A stretch of 32,019 bases of DNA. It comes from Methanoregulaceae archaeon. GTDB lineage: Archaea > Halobacteriota > Methanomicrobia > Methanomicrobiales > Methanospirillaceae. Below are positions 23,451 to 31,584 of this stretch, in pieces. Made by a program: the position numbers and the translations under genes. Position 1 is the stretch's first letter. Each line of letters opens with the position of its first letter. Where the stretch lies: positions 1 to 32,019 of the forward strand of contig JACTVG010000012.1 in the NCBI GenBank assembly GCA_015660965.1. The letters are read 5' to 3'. A model generated the notes under the pieces. It was not told the origin of the DNA. It saw nothing but the letters and a program-made list of their open reading frames with translations, and searched no databases.

Positions 23451-24323
23451 TTAATCCGACATCTTCCTTTGAGCATATTGTTCCGCCATTACAATCGCTG
23501 CACAGTTGATAATGTCCATATTGCCGGCATACTTCGGCAGATAATCCCCCAACCCCTGAACCTTAACCATGATGACAATCCGGTTTGACTCAAGCAGTGG
23601 AGAGACCAGTAATCTATATCCCGGTACATATTCTTGAATTTTGGCGACCATTCGATCGACTTCTGCCTTGAGAACTTTCAGATCAGGTCTTTCAACTTTG
23701 GCAAAAATCGTAGTCTGCATATCTACACATGGCTGAGCAGGATTTAAAATAAGAATTGCCTTCGCGTCTTTACACCCGGAAAACTTTTTTATCCCGCCTT
23801 CAGTAGTTTCAACATATTCATCTAAATTTATTCTTGTTGCCGGTCCGGCACTTCTCGAAGCGATACTCGAAACAACCTCGATATATTGAACGTCGTCATG
23901 AATGTTCCCGATGACATGAGCGAGAGGGATGGACGCCTGGCCCCCGCAGGTAACCATATTGACATTGTCGTACTGCAGGCAGTGTTCAACGTTGATTGCG
24001 GGAATGCACATCTCTCCGATGCCGGAAGGTGTCATATCGATGACGGTTTTATGCAATTTTTTTAATATCGGCCAGTGTTTTTTATGATCAAGGGCCGAGG
24101 TCGCATCGAAAACCAGTTCGCATGAATCGGGATTCCTCTCTATAGCTTCAATACTCAGATCAGAGATTTTAACCCCCATGCTGTTGGCCTTATTCATTCC
24201 GGGAGAGTTCAGGTGGCGCCCGATAAATATCGAACATTCGATAAATGGGGATCGCATGGTCTTAACGAGCAGATCGGTCCCGATATTGCCGCTACCAAGA
24301 ATTGCAACTTTTATTTTTTTCAT
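23451..24323 (-). CDS. dmpF: Acylating acetaldehyde dehydrogenase (DmpF/MhpF/BphJ type)
   Basis: A 290-residue protein, slightly short for the family (about 300-315). The NAD-binding loop is VAILGSGNIGTDLLVK (residues 6-21). The catalytic cysteine is C126 in MVTCGGQASIPLAHVIG, and the tail AGNMDIINCAAIVMAEQYA is typical of the interface helix. It interconverts acetaldehyde plus CoA and acetyl-CoA with NAD. Adjacent DmpG fits the known channelled complex. A methanogen has ample acetyl-CoA, so running from acetyl-CoA to acetaldehyde to feed the aldolase is plausible. AGGAAG lies close before the ATG. The gene is 45 bp downstream of the ThDP enzyme gene. Confidence 0.92.
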   Translation of the reverse strand: MKKIKVAILGSGNIGTDLLVKTMRSPFIECSIFIGRHLNSPGMNKANSMGVKISDLSIEAIERNPDSCELVFDATSALDHKKHWPILKKLHKTVIDMTPSGIGEMCIPAINVEHCLQYDNVNMVTCGGQASIPLAHVIGNIHDDVQYIEVVSSIASRSAGPATRINLDEYVETTEGGIKKFSGCKDAKAILILNPAQPCVDMQTTIFAKVERPDLKVLKAEVDRMVAKIQEYVPGYRLLVSPLLESNRIVIMVKVQGLGDYLPKYAGNMDIINCAAIVMAEQYAQRKMSD

Positions 24324-24368
24324 TTTTCTTCCTGCGTTCTCACCATGTCTCTCACCCGAAAGGAAAGA

Positions 24369-26159
24369 TCAGAGAATCTTGTCCCTGACTGAATTTTCCA
24401 GATATTCTTCCCGGGGTAAAAACGGGAACATATCATCATAGGGCATTGAAATCATGTTTCCGTCTTCAAGAATTTTTGAGGCGACTCTCGGCATCAGCAG
24501 CTGGTTCGCCGGACTGATAAATTCGCATATCATCGGACCGGGCTCGGTAAATATCTGATTTATTCGTACACCCAGATCAGCCGATTGGGATATTCTTAGA
24601 TATTTCAACTCATATGAGGATGCGAGCTTCTCCAAATCGGGAAAACTGACTCCCGTATCCTTATCGGTACCAATATGCCTCCCACCCTGGAAATTATCCT
24701 GGGTCAACCGGATGAGAAGGTATCCATTGTTGTTCAATACAATCAATTTTATCGGCAGGGAGTTATAGACAATCGTTTGAAGTTCCTGAATATTCATCTG
24801 AAGTGACCCATCCCCTGTTATACAATATACATTCTTTCCCGGATTTGCAGAAGAAACACCAATAGCGCCCGGCATGTATCCCATCGTTGACAGCCCTCCG
24901 GTGATAATGTGCCGCTGTCCGAATTTTGCCTGAAAAGCCTGTGCATAGGCATGGAAACAGGATCCGGTATCTACCAGAAACAAGGCGTCATCAGGTGCTT
25001 TCTGGGAAAGTACGTGATAAAAGTGATAAGAATTTATCCCCTCTTTTTCATGTTTATACTCGGGTAAATCGACAGGATATTTATTTTTCCAGAGCTGCGT
25101 CTGAGCGATCCATCTTGAATTATCAAATTGAAAATCAGATAGGTCCCTGTTCAATGCAATGAAAAATTCTTTTGCATCTGCCTGAATTGCGATATCAGGA
25201 ATGACTGAAGGTTTTTTAAGTTCCTTTTCATCGATATCCACAACTATTTTTTTTGCGTATTGAGCAAAGTTCTCGTATTGGTAACTGACGAGGCCAATCG
25301 CCAGTCTGCATCCGACACTCAGAAAAAGGTCTGCATTCTGGATGGTGAAGTTACTTGCCCTGTCCCCATACGTTCCCGGTCGCCCGACAAAGAGAGGATG
25401 CTGATGATCGATCAGATCCATCCCGAGCCGGGAGGTCATCACCGGAATTTTCACATTATTCACAAACCGGTGAAATTCCTCTATCGCATCTGCCAGCCGG
25501 ATTCCGGCTCCAACAAGAAGGCACGGCCTGCGACTGGTTCGGATGCTTTTGGCAACTTCTTTGACCTGTTTCAGAAGATCCGGTCCCGCATGATTTTGAG
25601 GTCTGGGCGGGGTAAATCCTTCATACTCTTCAGGGTCAAACGGTGCACCCTGAATATCGATGGGGCATTCAATCCAGACAGGCCCCACCCGGGGGGATTT
25701 TGCATGGTAAATACATTTTTCGACCTCGTATCTGACCCGCGACACATCGTCGAGCATGACCGCATATTTTGTAACATTCTGGAAAATCGGCAGGGTGTTG
25801 AACCCCTGCAATGCAAATTGCCGGGGTCCTTTGACTTTCGCCTGGGACACCTTTGATTGGCCGGACACAACAATACACGGGGATGAATCAACGTACGCCC
25901 CGACGACACTATTCAGTGTATTGAGAGCGCCAGGACCTGCAGTGACATATGCAACACCCAGTTTACCCGTTGCTCTGCCATATGCCTCCGCAGCCATTAC
26001 CGCAGCCTGTTCATGATGGCAGCATACGAATTTTTGCCTCCCGTGCTGGAGCAATGCATCGGTAAGATGCATGATCATTCCACCGGTAATTAAAAAAACA
26101 CATTCTCCCCCGGCATCAAATAATTTTGAGGTGATATAATCAGAAACTCGCATTTTCAT
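24369..26159 (-). CDS. Thiamine-diphosphate enzyme, acetolactate-synthase-like, YerE-type branched-sugar acyltransferase candidate
   Basis: A 596-residue protein of the three-domain acetohydroxyacid synthase fold. The cofactor-activating glutamate is E50 in CCHHEQAAVMAAEAYGR. The ThDP/Mg motif is TGDGSLQMN (448-456) with the partner Asn pair in VLNNNGY (474-480). The central domain is present, with VGAGIRLADAIEEF. It is clearly not a housekeeping acetolactate synthase by position: it lies among CDP-sugar genes. The nearest functional model I know is YerE, which attaches an acetyl unit from pyruvate to C4 of CDP-3,6-dideoxy-4-ketohexose. The adjacent DmpFG pair suggests the donor here may be 4-hydroxy-2-oxovalerate instead. 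The start overlaps the stop of the small upstream ORF (ATGA), implying coupled translation. Confidence 0.85.
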   Translation of the reverse strand: MKMRVSDYITSKLFDAGGECVFLITGGMIMHLTDALLQHGRQKFVCCHHEQAAVMAAEAYGRATGKLGVAYVTAGPGALNTLNSVVGAYVDSSPCIVVSGQSKVSQAKVKGPRQFALQGFNTLPIFQNVTKYAVMLDDVSRVRYEVEKCIYHAKSPRVGPVWIECPIDIQGAPFDPEEYEGFTPPRPQNHAGPDLLKQVKEVAKSIRTSRRPCLLVGAGIRLADAIEEFHRFVNNVKIPVMTSRLGMDLIDHQHPLFVGRPGTYGDRASNFTIQNADLFLSVGCRLAIGLVSYQYENFAQYAKKIVVDIDEKELKKPSVIPDIAIQADAKEFFIALNRDLSDFQFDNSRWIAQTQLWKNKYPVDLPEYKHEKEGINSYHFYHVLSQKAPDDALFLVDTGSCFHAYAQAFQAKFGQRHIITGGLSTMGYMPGAIGVSSANPGKNVYCITGDGSLQMNIQELQTIVYNSLPIKLIVLNNNGYLLIRLTQDNFQGGRHIGTDKDTGVSFPDLEKLASSYELKYLRISQSADLGVRINQIFTEPGPMICEFISPANQLLMPRVASKILEDGNMISMPYDDMFPFLPREEYLENSVRDKIL

Positions 26160-26335
26160 GTCGTTACAACCTTCGCAGATGGTACATCAAAGTCATCATC
26201 GGGAATAATTAATTTTTCTTGCATTTCAGGATAAAAATTTCGAATGCCCCTCTTATTCCTGAAAGATAAAAGGATTAAAGGTGTATCACGATTTGTTGGC
26301 CTTGTATAGTGAACAGTTTTTGTTCTGACCTTCAT
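26156..26335 (-). CDS. Small conserved-position ORF, 59 aa, unknown function
   Basis: A 59-codon ORF that starts [20 protein letters not shown], continues with a basic middle (FRNKRGIRNFYP) and ends in an acidic then polar stretch (IIPDDDFDVPSAKVVTT). Its ATG overlaps the stop of the upstream glycosyltransferase as ATGA, and its own stop overlaps the start of the ThDP enzyme as ATGA. A double four-base overlap is a typical sign of a translated cistron in a coupled operon, and the ORF fills exactly the only gap of more than 100 bp between about 20.3 and 29.6 kb. It has no cysteines, no membrane segment and no signal peptide. I do not recognise it. It could be a small subunit or partner of the ThDP enzyme. 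Confidence 0.7.
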   Translation of the reverse strand: MKVRTKTVHYTRPTNRDTPLILLSFRNKRGIRNFYPEMQEKLIIPDDDFDVPSAKVVTT

Positions 26336-27267
26336 TTAAACCCAATTTCACTGTTCACAATGAAATTTGGCCGCTGTTTTACCTCGTCGTAGATCCTTTC
26401 AATATAGGTACCCATGATCCCAAAGATCAGAAAAACCATCCCGAAACAGAATAAAATTACCAGAATTGTGGTCGTAAATCCCGGGACCTCCCGCCCGAAC
26501 GCCAGATAAAGATATATCTCAATTAATGCCATGAGAAACGTGATTGTCGATAAAAAAAATCCCATTGCGGTCGCAATTTTTAAAGGGAAATAAGAAAAAG
26601 AAAATATCCCATTCATGGCAACATGCCATATGGTCCTGAAGTCTGCCTTTGATTCCCCGGCAAACCGCGGCTGTCTCTCAAAGGGAATGCCCACCTGTTT
26701 AAAACCGGTCCAGACCACAAGACCGCGTAAAAATTTATTCTTTTCTTTCATGCTATTGATTACTACGTAGACCTTTCGATCAATCAACCGGAAATCGCTC
26801 GCGTTTTCAGGGATCATCCGATTACTTAATCTGAAAATAATCATATACGCAGCCCTTGACAACATGCGCCGGATAATATTGACCCCTTCCCGTTTCTGGA
26901 TGACGCCGTACACAATTTCATAGCCGGATTCCCATTTCTGGATAAACCGGGGTATTAATTCGGGGGGGTCCTGTAAATCCGCATTCATGATTACTGCTGC
27001 ATCACCCCTGGCATACGCAAGCCCCGCAGTGATACCTCCATCGCATCCAAAATTTCTGGACAACTGGACAATTTTGAAACGCGGATCTTCGTGATGTATC
27101 GAGATGAGCCGTTCAAACGTGGTATCAAACGATCCATTCTCCACGATAATTACTTCAAAATCATAATTGGGACATGTATTCATTATATTCAGCAATCGTT
27201 TTTTCAGTTCTTCGACCCCCGACTCCTCATTATAAGCCGGAATAACAATACTGATCAATTTTTTCAT
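26332..27267 (-). CDS. GT2 polyprenyl-phosphate glycosyltransferase (GtrB/DPM1/ArnC type)
   Basis: A 311-residue protein. The GT-A catalytic domain opens [20 protein letters not shown]; the metal/nucleotide site is [15 protein letters not shown] (residues 95-109), with [19 protein letters not shown] before it. Two membrane segments lie near residues 225-295, ahead of a short basic tail. This matches enzymes that move a sugar from a nucleotide to a polyprenyl (in archaea dolichyl) phosphate on the cytoplasmic face. Its ATG overlaps the stop of the rfbG-like gene (ATGA), and a GtrA-type flippase is two genes upstream, so it likely forms a GtrA/GtrB-like pair supplying the GT-C enzymes of the window. 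The sugar loaded is unknown. Confidence 0.9.
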   Translation of the reverse strand: MKKLISIVIPAYNEESGVEELKKRLLNIMNTCPNYDFEVIIVENGSFDTTFERLISIHHEDPRFKIVQLSRNFGCDGGITAGLAYARGDAAVIMNADLQDPPELIPRFIQKWESGYEIVYGVIQKREGVNIIRRMLSRAAYMIIFRLSNRMIPENASDFRLIDRKVYVVINSMKEKNKFLRGLVVWTGFKQVGIPFERQPRFAGESKADFRTIWHVAMNGIFSFSYFPLKIATAMGFFLSTITFLMALIEIYLYLAFGREVPGFTTTILVILFCFGMVFLIFGIMGTYIERIYDEVKQRPNFIVNSEIGFK

Positions 27268-28262
27268 AGGTTCTCCGATTGCCGATAATGCCTAAAAAAA
27301 TGAGTGTACCAGTCTATAGTCTCTTTCAGCCCGTCATCAAGGGTATACTTTGATTCCCATTCTAACACTTTTTTTGCTTTTTCCGCAGATAAATACTGGT
27401 CCTGAATTTCATGTGTGGATTGATTCAAGAGGTTCGGTTTGAGACGACTCCCCATCTGGTCAAGAATTTTCTGTACGATATCCAAAACGGAACAGGGGCG
27501 TTCTGTACTGAAATTGAATGCTTCCCCATGAATATCTCTATTTTCCATCTTTTCAGCGAGGAGGAGATATGCCTCTGCCCCGTCACGGATATAGAAATAA
27601 TCACGGAGCGGCGATCCGTCACTTCTGATGACCGGTCGCTGATGATGGAATACCGATTGTATTGTTCCTGGTATAATCCGGTTAAAATTCAAATCCCCAC
27701 CCCCATAAAAATTCCCGCATCGTGTTACGCATACCGGCAGGTTGTAGGTCTCGAAATATGCCCGGCAGATCAGATCCGCGCAACTTTTTGAGACGTCGTA
27801 GGGATGTCTGCCCTCAAGTGGGGTTTTCTCATCATAGGGCAGTACAGGCTGATCTCCATATGCTTTATCACTGGACGCCACAACAATCCGCGATATGGGT
27901 GACGATCTCCGGCAGGCTTCCAGAATGTTCCATGTGCCTTCGATATTTGATTTAAAGGTAGAGATCGGATTCCTGTTCGCCAGGGTCACGATTGTCTGGG
28001 CGGCGAGATGAAAAACGGTATCGATCTCATATTCATTGATAATACGCTCCAAAAGAAAATAATTTTCAATTTCCCCCCGGACGGTAACGACATTGTCCCT
28101 GATGTCAGACTGATAAAATCTCGATTTGGGAATTGAATCGCGCACCAGTCCAATGACATTCGCTTTCTTTGAGAGCAATGACTCAGTAAGCCAGGAACCA
28201 AGCAGCCCGGTACAGCCGGTGATGAAAACGTTTCTATCTTCCCAGAACGTTTCTTTCGACAT
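27264..28262 (-). CDS. rfbG: CDP-glucose 4,6-dehydratase-like extended SDR
   Basis: A 332-residue extended SDR. Cofactor loop [18 protein letters not shown] (residues 13-30); [40 protein letters not shown] carrying the dehydratase Asp-Lys pair; [13 protein letters not shown] with Tyr and Lys; and [20 protein letters not shown], which is characteristic of the CDP-glucose 4,6-dehydratase group. Together with the cytidylyltransferase (rfbF) two genes upstream and the E1 dehydrase (rfbH) downstream it completes the route glucose-1-phosphate to CDP-glucose to the 4-keto-6-deoxy and 3,6-dideoxy-4-keto sugars. Databases often label close relatives as GDP-mannose dehydratase; context favours the CDP-sugar assignment. 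AGAGG lies upstream of the ATG. Confidence 0.82.
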   Translation of the reverse strand: MSKETFWEDRNVFITGCTGLLGSWLTESLLSKKANVIGLVRDSIPKSRFYQSDIRDNVVTVRGEIENYFLLERIINEYEIDTVFHLAAQTIVTLANRNPISTFKSNIEGTWNILEACRRSSPISRIVVASSDKAYGDQPVLPYDEKTPLEGRHPYDVSKSCADLICRAYFETYNLPVCVTRCGNFYGGGDLNFNRIIPGTIQSVFHHQRPVIRSDGSPLRDYFYIRDGAEAYLLLAEKMENRDIHGEAFNFSTERPCSVLDIVQKILDQMGSRLKPNLLNQSTHEIQDQYLSAEKAKKVLEWESKYTLDDGLKETIDWYTHFFRHYRQSENL

Positions 28263-28299
28263 CGATCTAGACCTCTTTATGATCTCATCTCTCTGACTA

Positions 28300-28776
28300 T
28301 CAATTTTCTCTTACCTTTCCCTTAAACGTCCACAATTTTTGACCGAAAAAACTTACAACGGTTATTATGGGCAATAATAATAATTGGGCAAGCTTCGGGT
28401 CCGCATGAATTCTGTCAACACACACAAAAAGCGCAACCGCGTTCACAAAGAAAACAACCGCATAAATGACATTAAATTTTATGAATTCCCAGAGATTGAT
28501 TTTTTTGGATTTAAAAACCCAGTATTTATTCCAGAGAAAACTATGGATCACCCCGGTAATATGGGCGATCAACAATGCCAGTAAATAAAACAGATAATTC
28601 ACCAGCAGAAAGAATACCCCGTACCCGACAACCGTATTCAGGATGCCCACGCCACAAAATTTGAATATCTGCGTGCAGGATGCGGGATCAAGAAAAAAAT
28701 TTCTTAAGAACAATTGCGTTTTTTTTAACAATAAACTGACCTTCAAAAGCATGGATGAAACCATGGTATTATCCAT
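28300..28776 (-). CDS. GtrA-family membrane protein, putative lipid-linked sugar flippase
   Basis: A small membrane protein of about 158 residues with four hydrophobic helices. [20 protein letters not shown] is the family-typical first helix, [12 protein letters not shown] is the characteristic loop after helix two, and [10 protein letters not shown] closes the protein. GtrA proteins are thought to flip polyprenyl-phosphate sugars made by GtrB. I chose the ATG that overlaps the rfbF stop (TAATG) over one 18 bases upstream inside rfbF, as coupling is more natural. The pairing with the GT2 enzyme downstream supports the role. Confidence 0.87.
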   Translation of the reverse strand: MDNTMVSSMLLKVSLLLKKTQLFLRNFFLDPASCTQIFKFCGVGILNTVVGYGVFFLLVNYLFYLLALLIAHITGVIHSFLWNKYWVFKSKKINLWEFIKFNVIYAVVFFVNAVALFVCVDRIHADPKLAQLLLLPIITVVSFFGQKLWTFKGKVREN

Positions 28777-29555
28777 TATTTCCACAGTTTCCATGGCGGA
28801 TTCGGGTGGTTCCAGAGATTATTGAGGATCTCCAGTTCCCTGTAGGTATCGCAGCATTGCCAATACCCTTCATGCTGATACACCATAAGCTCATTGGCTG
28901 CAGACAGATTTTCAACCGGTTCCTTCTCAAGCACGCATTCGTCATGATCATCCAGATATGAAAAAAAGTCCCTGTTGAAGACAAAGAAACCCCCGCTGAC
29001 AAAGCCTTCCTTTGCTTGGGGTTTCTCGTTGAACCGTTTTACGCAGCGGGCATCGATGCACAGTTCCCCGAAGCGTGAGACTGGATGCACACCGGTCACT
29101 GTCCCAATCTTACCGTGAGCCTTGTGGAATGCAAGGAGTTTTGCAATATCGATGTCTGCCACGGCATCACCATAGGTCAGCATGAACGTATCGCCATCGA
29201 TATACTTTTCAATCCTTTTTACCCTTGCACCAGTCTGAGCTTTCTCTCCGGTATCTGCAAGGGTAACAATCCAGTTTTTTTCATTATGGTCATTATGAAT
29301 CTCTATATCATGGCGATCTCCTAATTTTATGGAGAAGTCGCTATTCATGATCTCATAATTCAAAAAGTATTCTTTTATCATGTCTCCCTTATATCCCAGG
29401 CAGATCACAAAGTCGTGAAAACCATAATATCCATATATCTTCATTATATGCCATAAAATTGGTTTACTTCCAATATTGACCATCGGTTTTGGGCGGTATT
29501 CCGTTTCTTCCCTCAATCGGGTTCCTAAACCCCCGGCCAGGATTACAACTTTCAT
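28776..29555 (-). CDS. rfbF: Glucose-1-phosphate cytidylyltransferase
   Basis: A 259-residue nucleotidyltransferase, the usual length. The N-terminal signature MKVVILAGGLGTRLREETEY binds nucleotide, followed by RPKPMVNIGSKPILWHIMKIY. The middle TGARVKRIEKYIDGDTFMLT and YGDAVADIDI mark the catalytic Asp site, and VSGGFFVFNRDFF is typical of RfbF rather than of thymidylyl- or uridylyltransferases. It makes CDP-glucose from glucose-1-phosphate and CTP, the first committed step to CDP-3,6-dideoxyhexoses. It heads the minus-strand sugar operon, and its stop overlaps the start of the flippase gene. The upstream 129 bp should hold the operon promoter, but I could not pick one box with confidence. 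Confidence 0.95.
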   Translation of the reverse strand: MKVVILAGGLGTRLREETEYRPKPMVNIGSKPILWHIMKIYGYYGFHDFVICLGYKGDMIKEYFLNYEIMNSDFSIKLGDRHDIEIHNDHNEKNWIVTLADTGEKAQTGARVKRIEKYIDGDTFMLTYGDAVADIDIAKLLAFHKAHGKIGTVTGVHPVSRFGELCIDARCVKRFNEKPQAKEGFVSGGFFVFNRDFFSYLDDHDECVLEKEPVENLSAANELMVYQHEGYWQCCDTYRELEILNNLWNHPNPPWKLWK

Positions 29556-29684
29556 GATACCTAGATTAAATTTCCATTCAAGGTATTGAATAGTATCGGA
29601 TATGATTCCTTAATTCAGAGGAATTGGAATAACCTGAGACTATTATTTCACCATGCATGCTCCAACGGTATGATTGCCCGATTC

Positions 29685-31349
29685 TCATGTCCCCCCGTTA
29701 AGATCCCACTCCCCTGTAGCAATGGGCATCCTCCACCCTGTGCCGAAGGCCCGGTCGGTGACCTTGATCCCCGGCGGAGCCTGCTTCCGTTTGAACTCCG
29801 CAGCTTTCACCAGCTGGGCAACCCGGTAGACGACACCGGGATCATAGCCCCTTGCCACGATCTCGGCCGGGGACTCGTGCTGCTCGATATGGTAGTGGAG
29901 GATCTCGTCGAGGAGATCGTAGGGGGGGAGGGTGTCCTGGTCCGTCTGGCCCGGCCGGAGCTCTGCAGATGGGGCCTTCAGGAATACGGTTTCCGGGATG
30001 ATAGGATTCGATCCCATAGCATTTCGCCACCGGGCGATGCGGTACACCATGGTCTTCGGCACATCAGCAAGGACGGTGAGTGCCCCGTTCATGTCTCCGT
30101 AAAGGGTGCAGTAGCCTACCGCCATCTCGGACTTGTTCCCTGTGGAGAGGAGGAGGGTTCCGAACTTGTTGGAGAGGGCCATGAGGAGGGTGCCCCGGAT
30201 CCGGGCCTGCAGGTTCTCTTCGGTGATATCCCTGGGGAGCCCGGAGAATTCCTCTCTGAGAGCCGCGTCGAAGGAGTCCATGATCACGGTGATGGGAAGG
30301 GTTATGGTGCGTATGCCGAGGTTCCCTGCGAGGGCACGTGCATCCGTGACGCTCCCCTCGCTCGAATACGGGGAGGGCATGAGGACCCCGAGGACGTTTT
30401 CCCTCCCGAGGGCCTCGGCGGCTACGGCAGCGACCAGGGATGAGTCGATCCCTCCCGAGAGTCCAATGAGGGCCTTCTGGAACCCAGTCTTCCGGAGGTA
30501 ATCCCTGGTTCCCAAGACGAGGGCATTCCATATCTCTGACTCGGGGGAGAAGTCATCGGGATGTATACCGGCCGGTGTATCCTGGAAGATGTCTATGGCC
30601 AGGCTGTCCTCCCGGAAGGGGGCGGCCCGGGCGATGAGATCGCCGCTGGCATTGAAGGCGCAGCTCCTCCCGTCGAAGACCAGGTCGTCGTTCCCGCCGG
30701 CCTGGTTGACGTAGACGAGGGGGATCCCGTGCTTCCGCGCGATACCGGAGAGCATCCTCTCCCGGAGCTGCTGCTTTCCTTCGGTGAAGGGCGATGCCGA
30801 GATGTTGATGAGGCACCGGGCACCGGCCCGGACGAGTTCCTGGACGGGATCGGAGTGGTAGCGCTTCCGCTTCCAGAAATCGGCATCGTTCCAGATGTCC
30901 TCGCAGATGGAGATGCCGAGTTTCACCCCTTTCAGGTCGAGGATCTGGGGTCCCTGCGCGGGCTCGAAGTAGCGGTCCTCGTCGAACACGTCGTAGGTCG
31001 GGAGGAGGGTCTTCCCGAAGGACCGGGCGATCTTCCCCTGGTGGAGGAGGAGGGCGACATTGAAGAGGGGGCGGCCGATGGGAGACGGGTTGGGCTGGGC
31101 GCCCCCCAGAAGGACCGGCGGGTATCCCTTGAGGTCCTCTGCCAGGGTACCGGCAACCTCCAGGGACCTCCCGATGTAGTCCCTGAAGAGGAGGAGGTCC
31201 CGGGGCGGATAGCCGAGGAGGGCGAGCTCGGAGGTGACGATGAGATCGGCAGAACCGGGCCCTGCCGAGGTGACCCCGTCCCGGATCTTCCCGGCATTGC
31301 CGGGGAGATCGCCGACGATCGGGTTCAGCTGGAGGAGGAGGAGCCTCAT
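29685..31349 (-). CDS. nadE: Glutamine-dependent NAD+ synthetase
   Basis: A 554-residue two-domain enzyme. The N-terminal nitrilase-fold glutaminase has the catalytic triad E41 (SELALLGYPPRDLL), K113 (GKTLLPTYDVFDEDRYF) and C149 (GISICEDIWND). The C-terminal synthetase domain starts near residue 285 and carries the ATP pyrophosphatase loop SGGIDSS (298-304), STGNKSEMAVGYCTLYGDM and the C-terminal KAAEFKRKQAPPGIKVTDRAFG. It converts deamido-NAD+, ATP and glutamine to NAD+. GC-rich codon use sets it apart from the adjacent AT-rich sugar operon, so it probably marks the right border of the variable locus. The start is the conserved MRLLLLQLNPIVGDL. Confidence 0.96.
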   Translation of the reverse strand: MRLLLLQLNPIVGDLPGNAGKIRDGVTSAGPGSADLIVTSELALLGYPPRDLLLFRDYIGRSLEVAGTLAEDLKGYPPVLLGGAQPNPSPIGRPLFNVALLLHQGKIARSFGKTLLPTYDVFDEDRYFEPAQGPQILDLKGVKLGISICEDIWNDADFWKRKRYHSDPVQELVRAGARCLINISASPFTEGKQQLRERMLSGIARKHGIPLVYVNQAGGNDDLVFDGRSCAFNASGDLIARAAPFREDSLAIDIFQDTPAGIHPDDFSPESEIWNALVLGTRDYLRKTGFQKALIGLSGGIDSSLVAAVAAEALGRENVLGVLMPSPYSSEGSVTDARALAGNLGIRTITLPITVIMDSFDAALREEFSGLPRDITEENLQARIRGTLLMALSNKFGTLLLSTGNKSEMAVGYCTLYGDMNGALTVLADVPKTMVYRIARWRNAMGSNPIIPETVFLKAPSAELRPGQTDQDTLPPYDLLDEILHYHIEQHESPAEIVARGYDPGVVYRVAQLVKAAEFKRKQAPPGIKVTDRAFGTGWRMPIATGEWDLNGGT

Positions 31350-31370
31350 CGCAGGGATATTGTTCTCGAG

Positions 31371-31380
31371 GATTAAAAAA
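31371..31380 (-). promoter_or_regulatory. TATA-like box for nadE
   Basis: The minus-strand sequence TTTTTTAATC lies about 22-31 bases before the nadE ATG, in an otherwise GC-rich spacer. This spacing predicts a leaderless transcript, in keeping with the absence of a Shine-Dalgarno sequence. Motif inspection only. Confidence 0.35.
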
Positions 31381-31584
31381 GGATTTCTCCGGGATTTTAC
31401 GGGAGAGAAGCGATATGATGATTCTTTTATTGGGTATCGATCTCATCCTCACCGAAACCCATCAGGGGGTATCGCAATGAGGGGGAATGGGAGAACGGCA
31501 GGGACGAAGCCCCCGAGAGTGTTCGGATCTCAAGGCACCTGTCCACCGCGATGGGCGCCTCCCTGTCAGGATACCCTCAGGCCG

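Noticed and set aside
24369-26159. Reading the ThDP enzyme as housekeeping acetolactate synthase for branched-chain amino acids
   Set aside because: There is no regulatory subunit, ilvC or leu gene nearby, and every neighbour is a sugar-nucleotide or glycan gene.
27264-28262. Second GDP-mannose 4,6-dehydratase
   Set aside because: It lacks the Gmd-specific segments seen at 939-1991 ([17 protein letters not shown]), and it is linked to a cytidylyltransferase and an E1 dehydrase, which favours CDP-glucose as substrate.
19008-29555. Simple yersiniose pathway as the sole explanation
   Set aside because: It remains possible, but it leaves the adjacent aldolase and acylating dehydrogenase without a job, so it was kept as the alternative rather than the main proposal.
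29586-31376. Long plus-strand open frames (285 and 271 codons) opposite nadE
   Set aside because: nadE on the minus strand has every catalytic motif of a full two-domain NAD synthetase. The plus-strand frames are rich in Glu/Gly/Asp/Pro from antisense GC-rich codons and show no family features.
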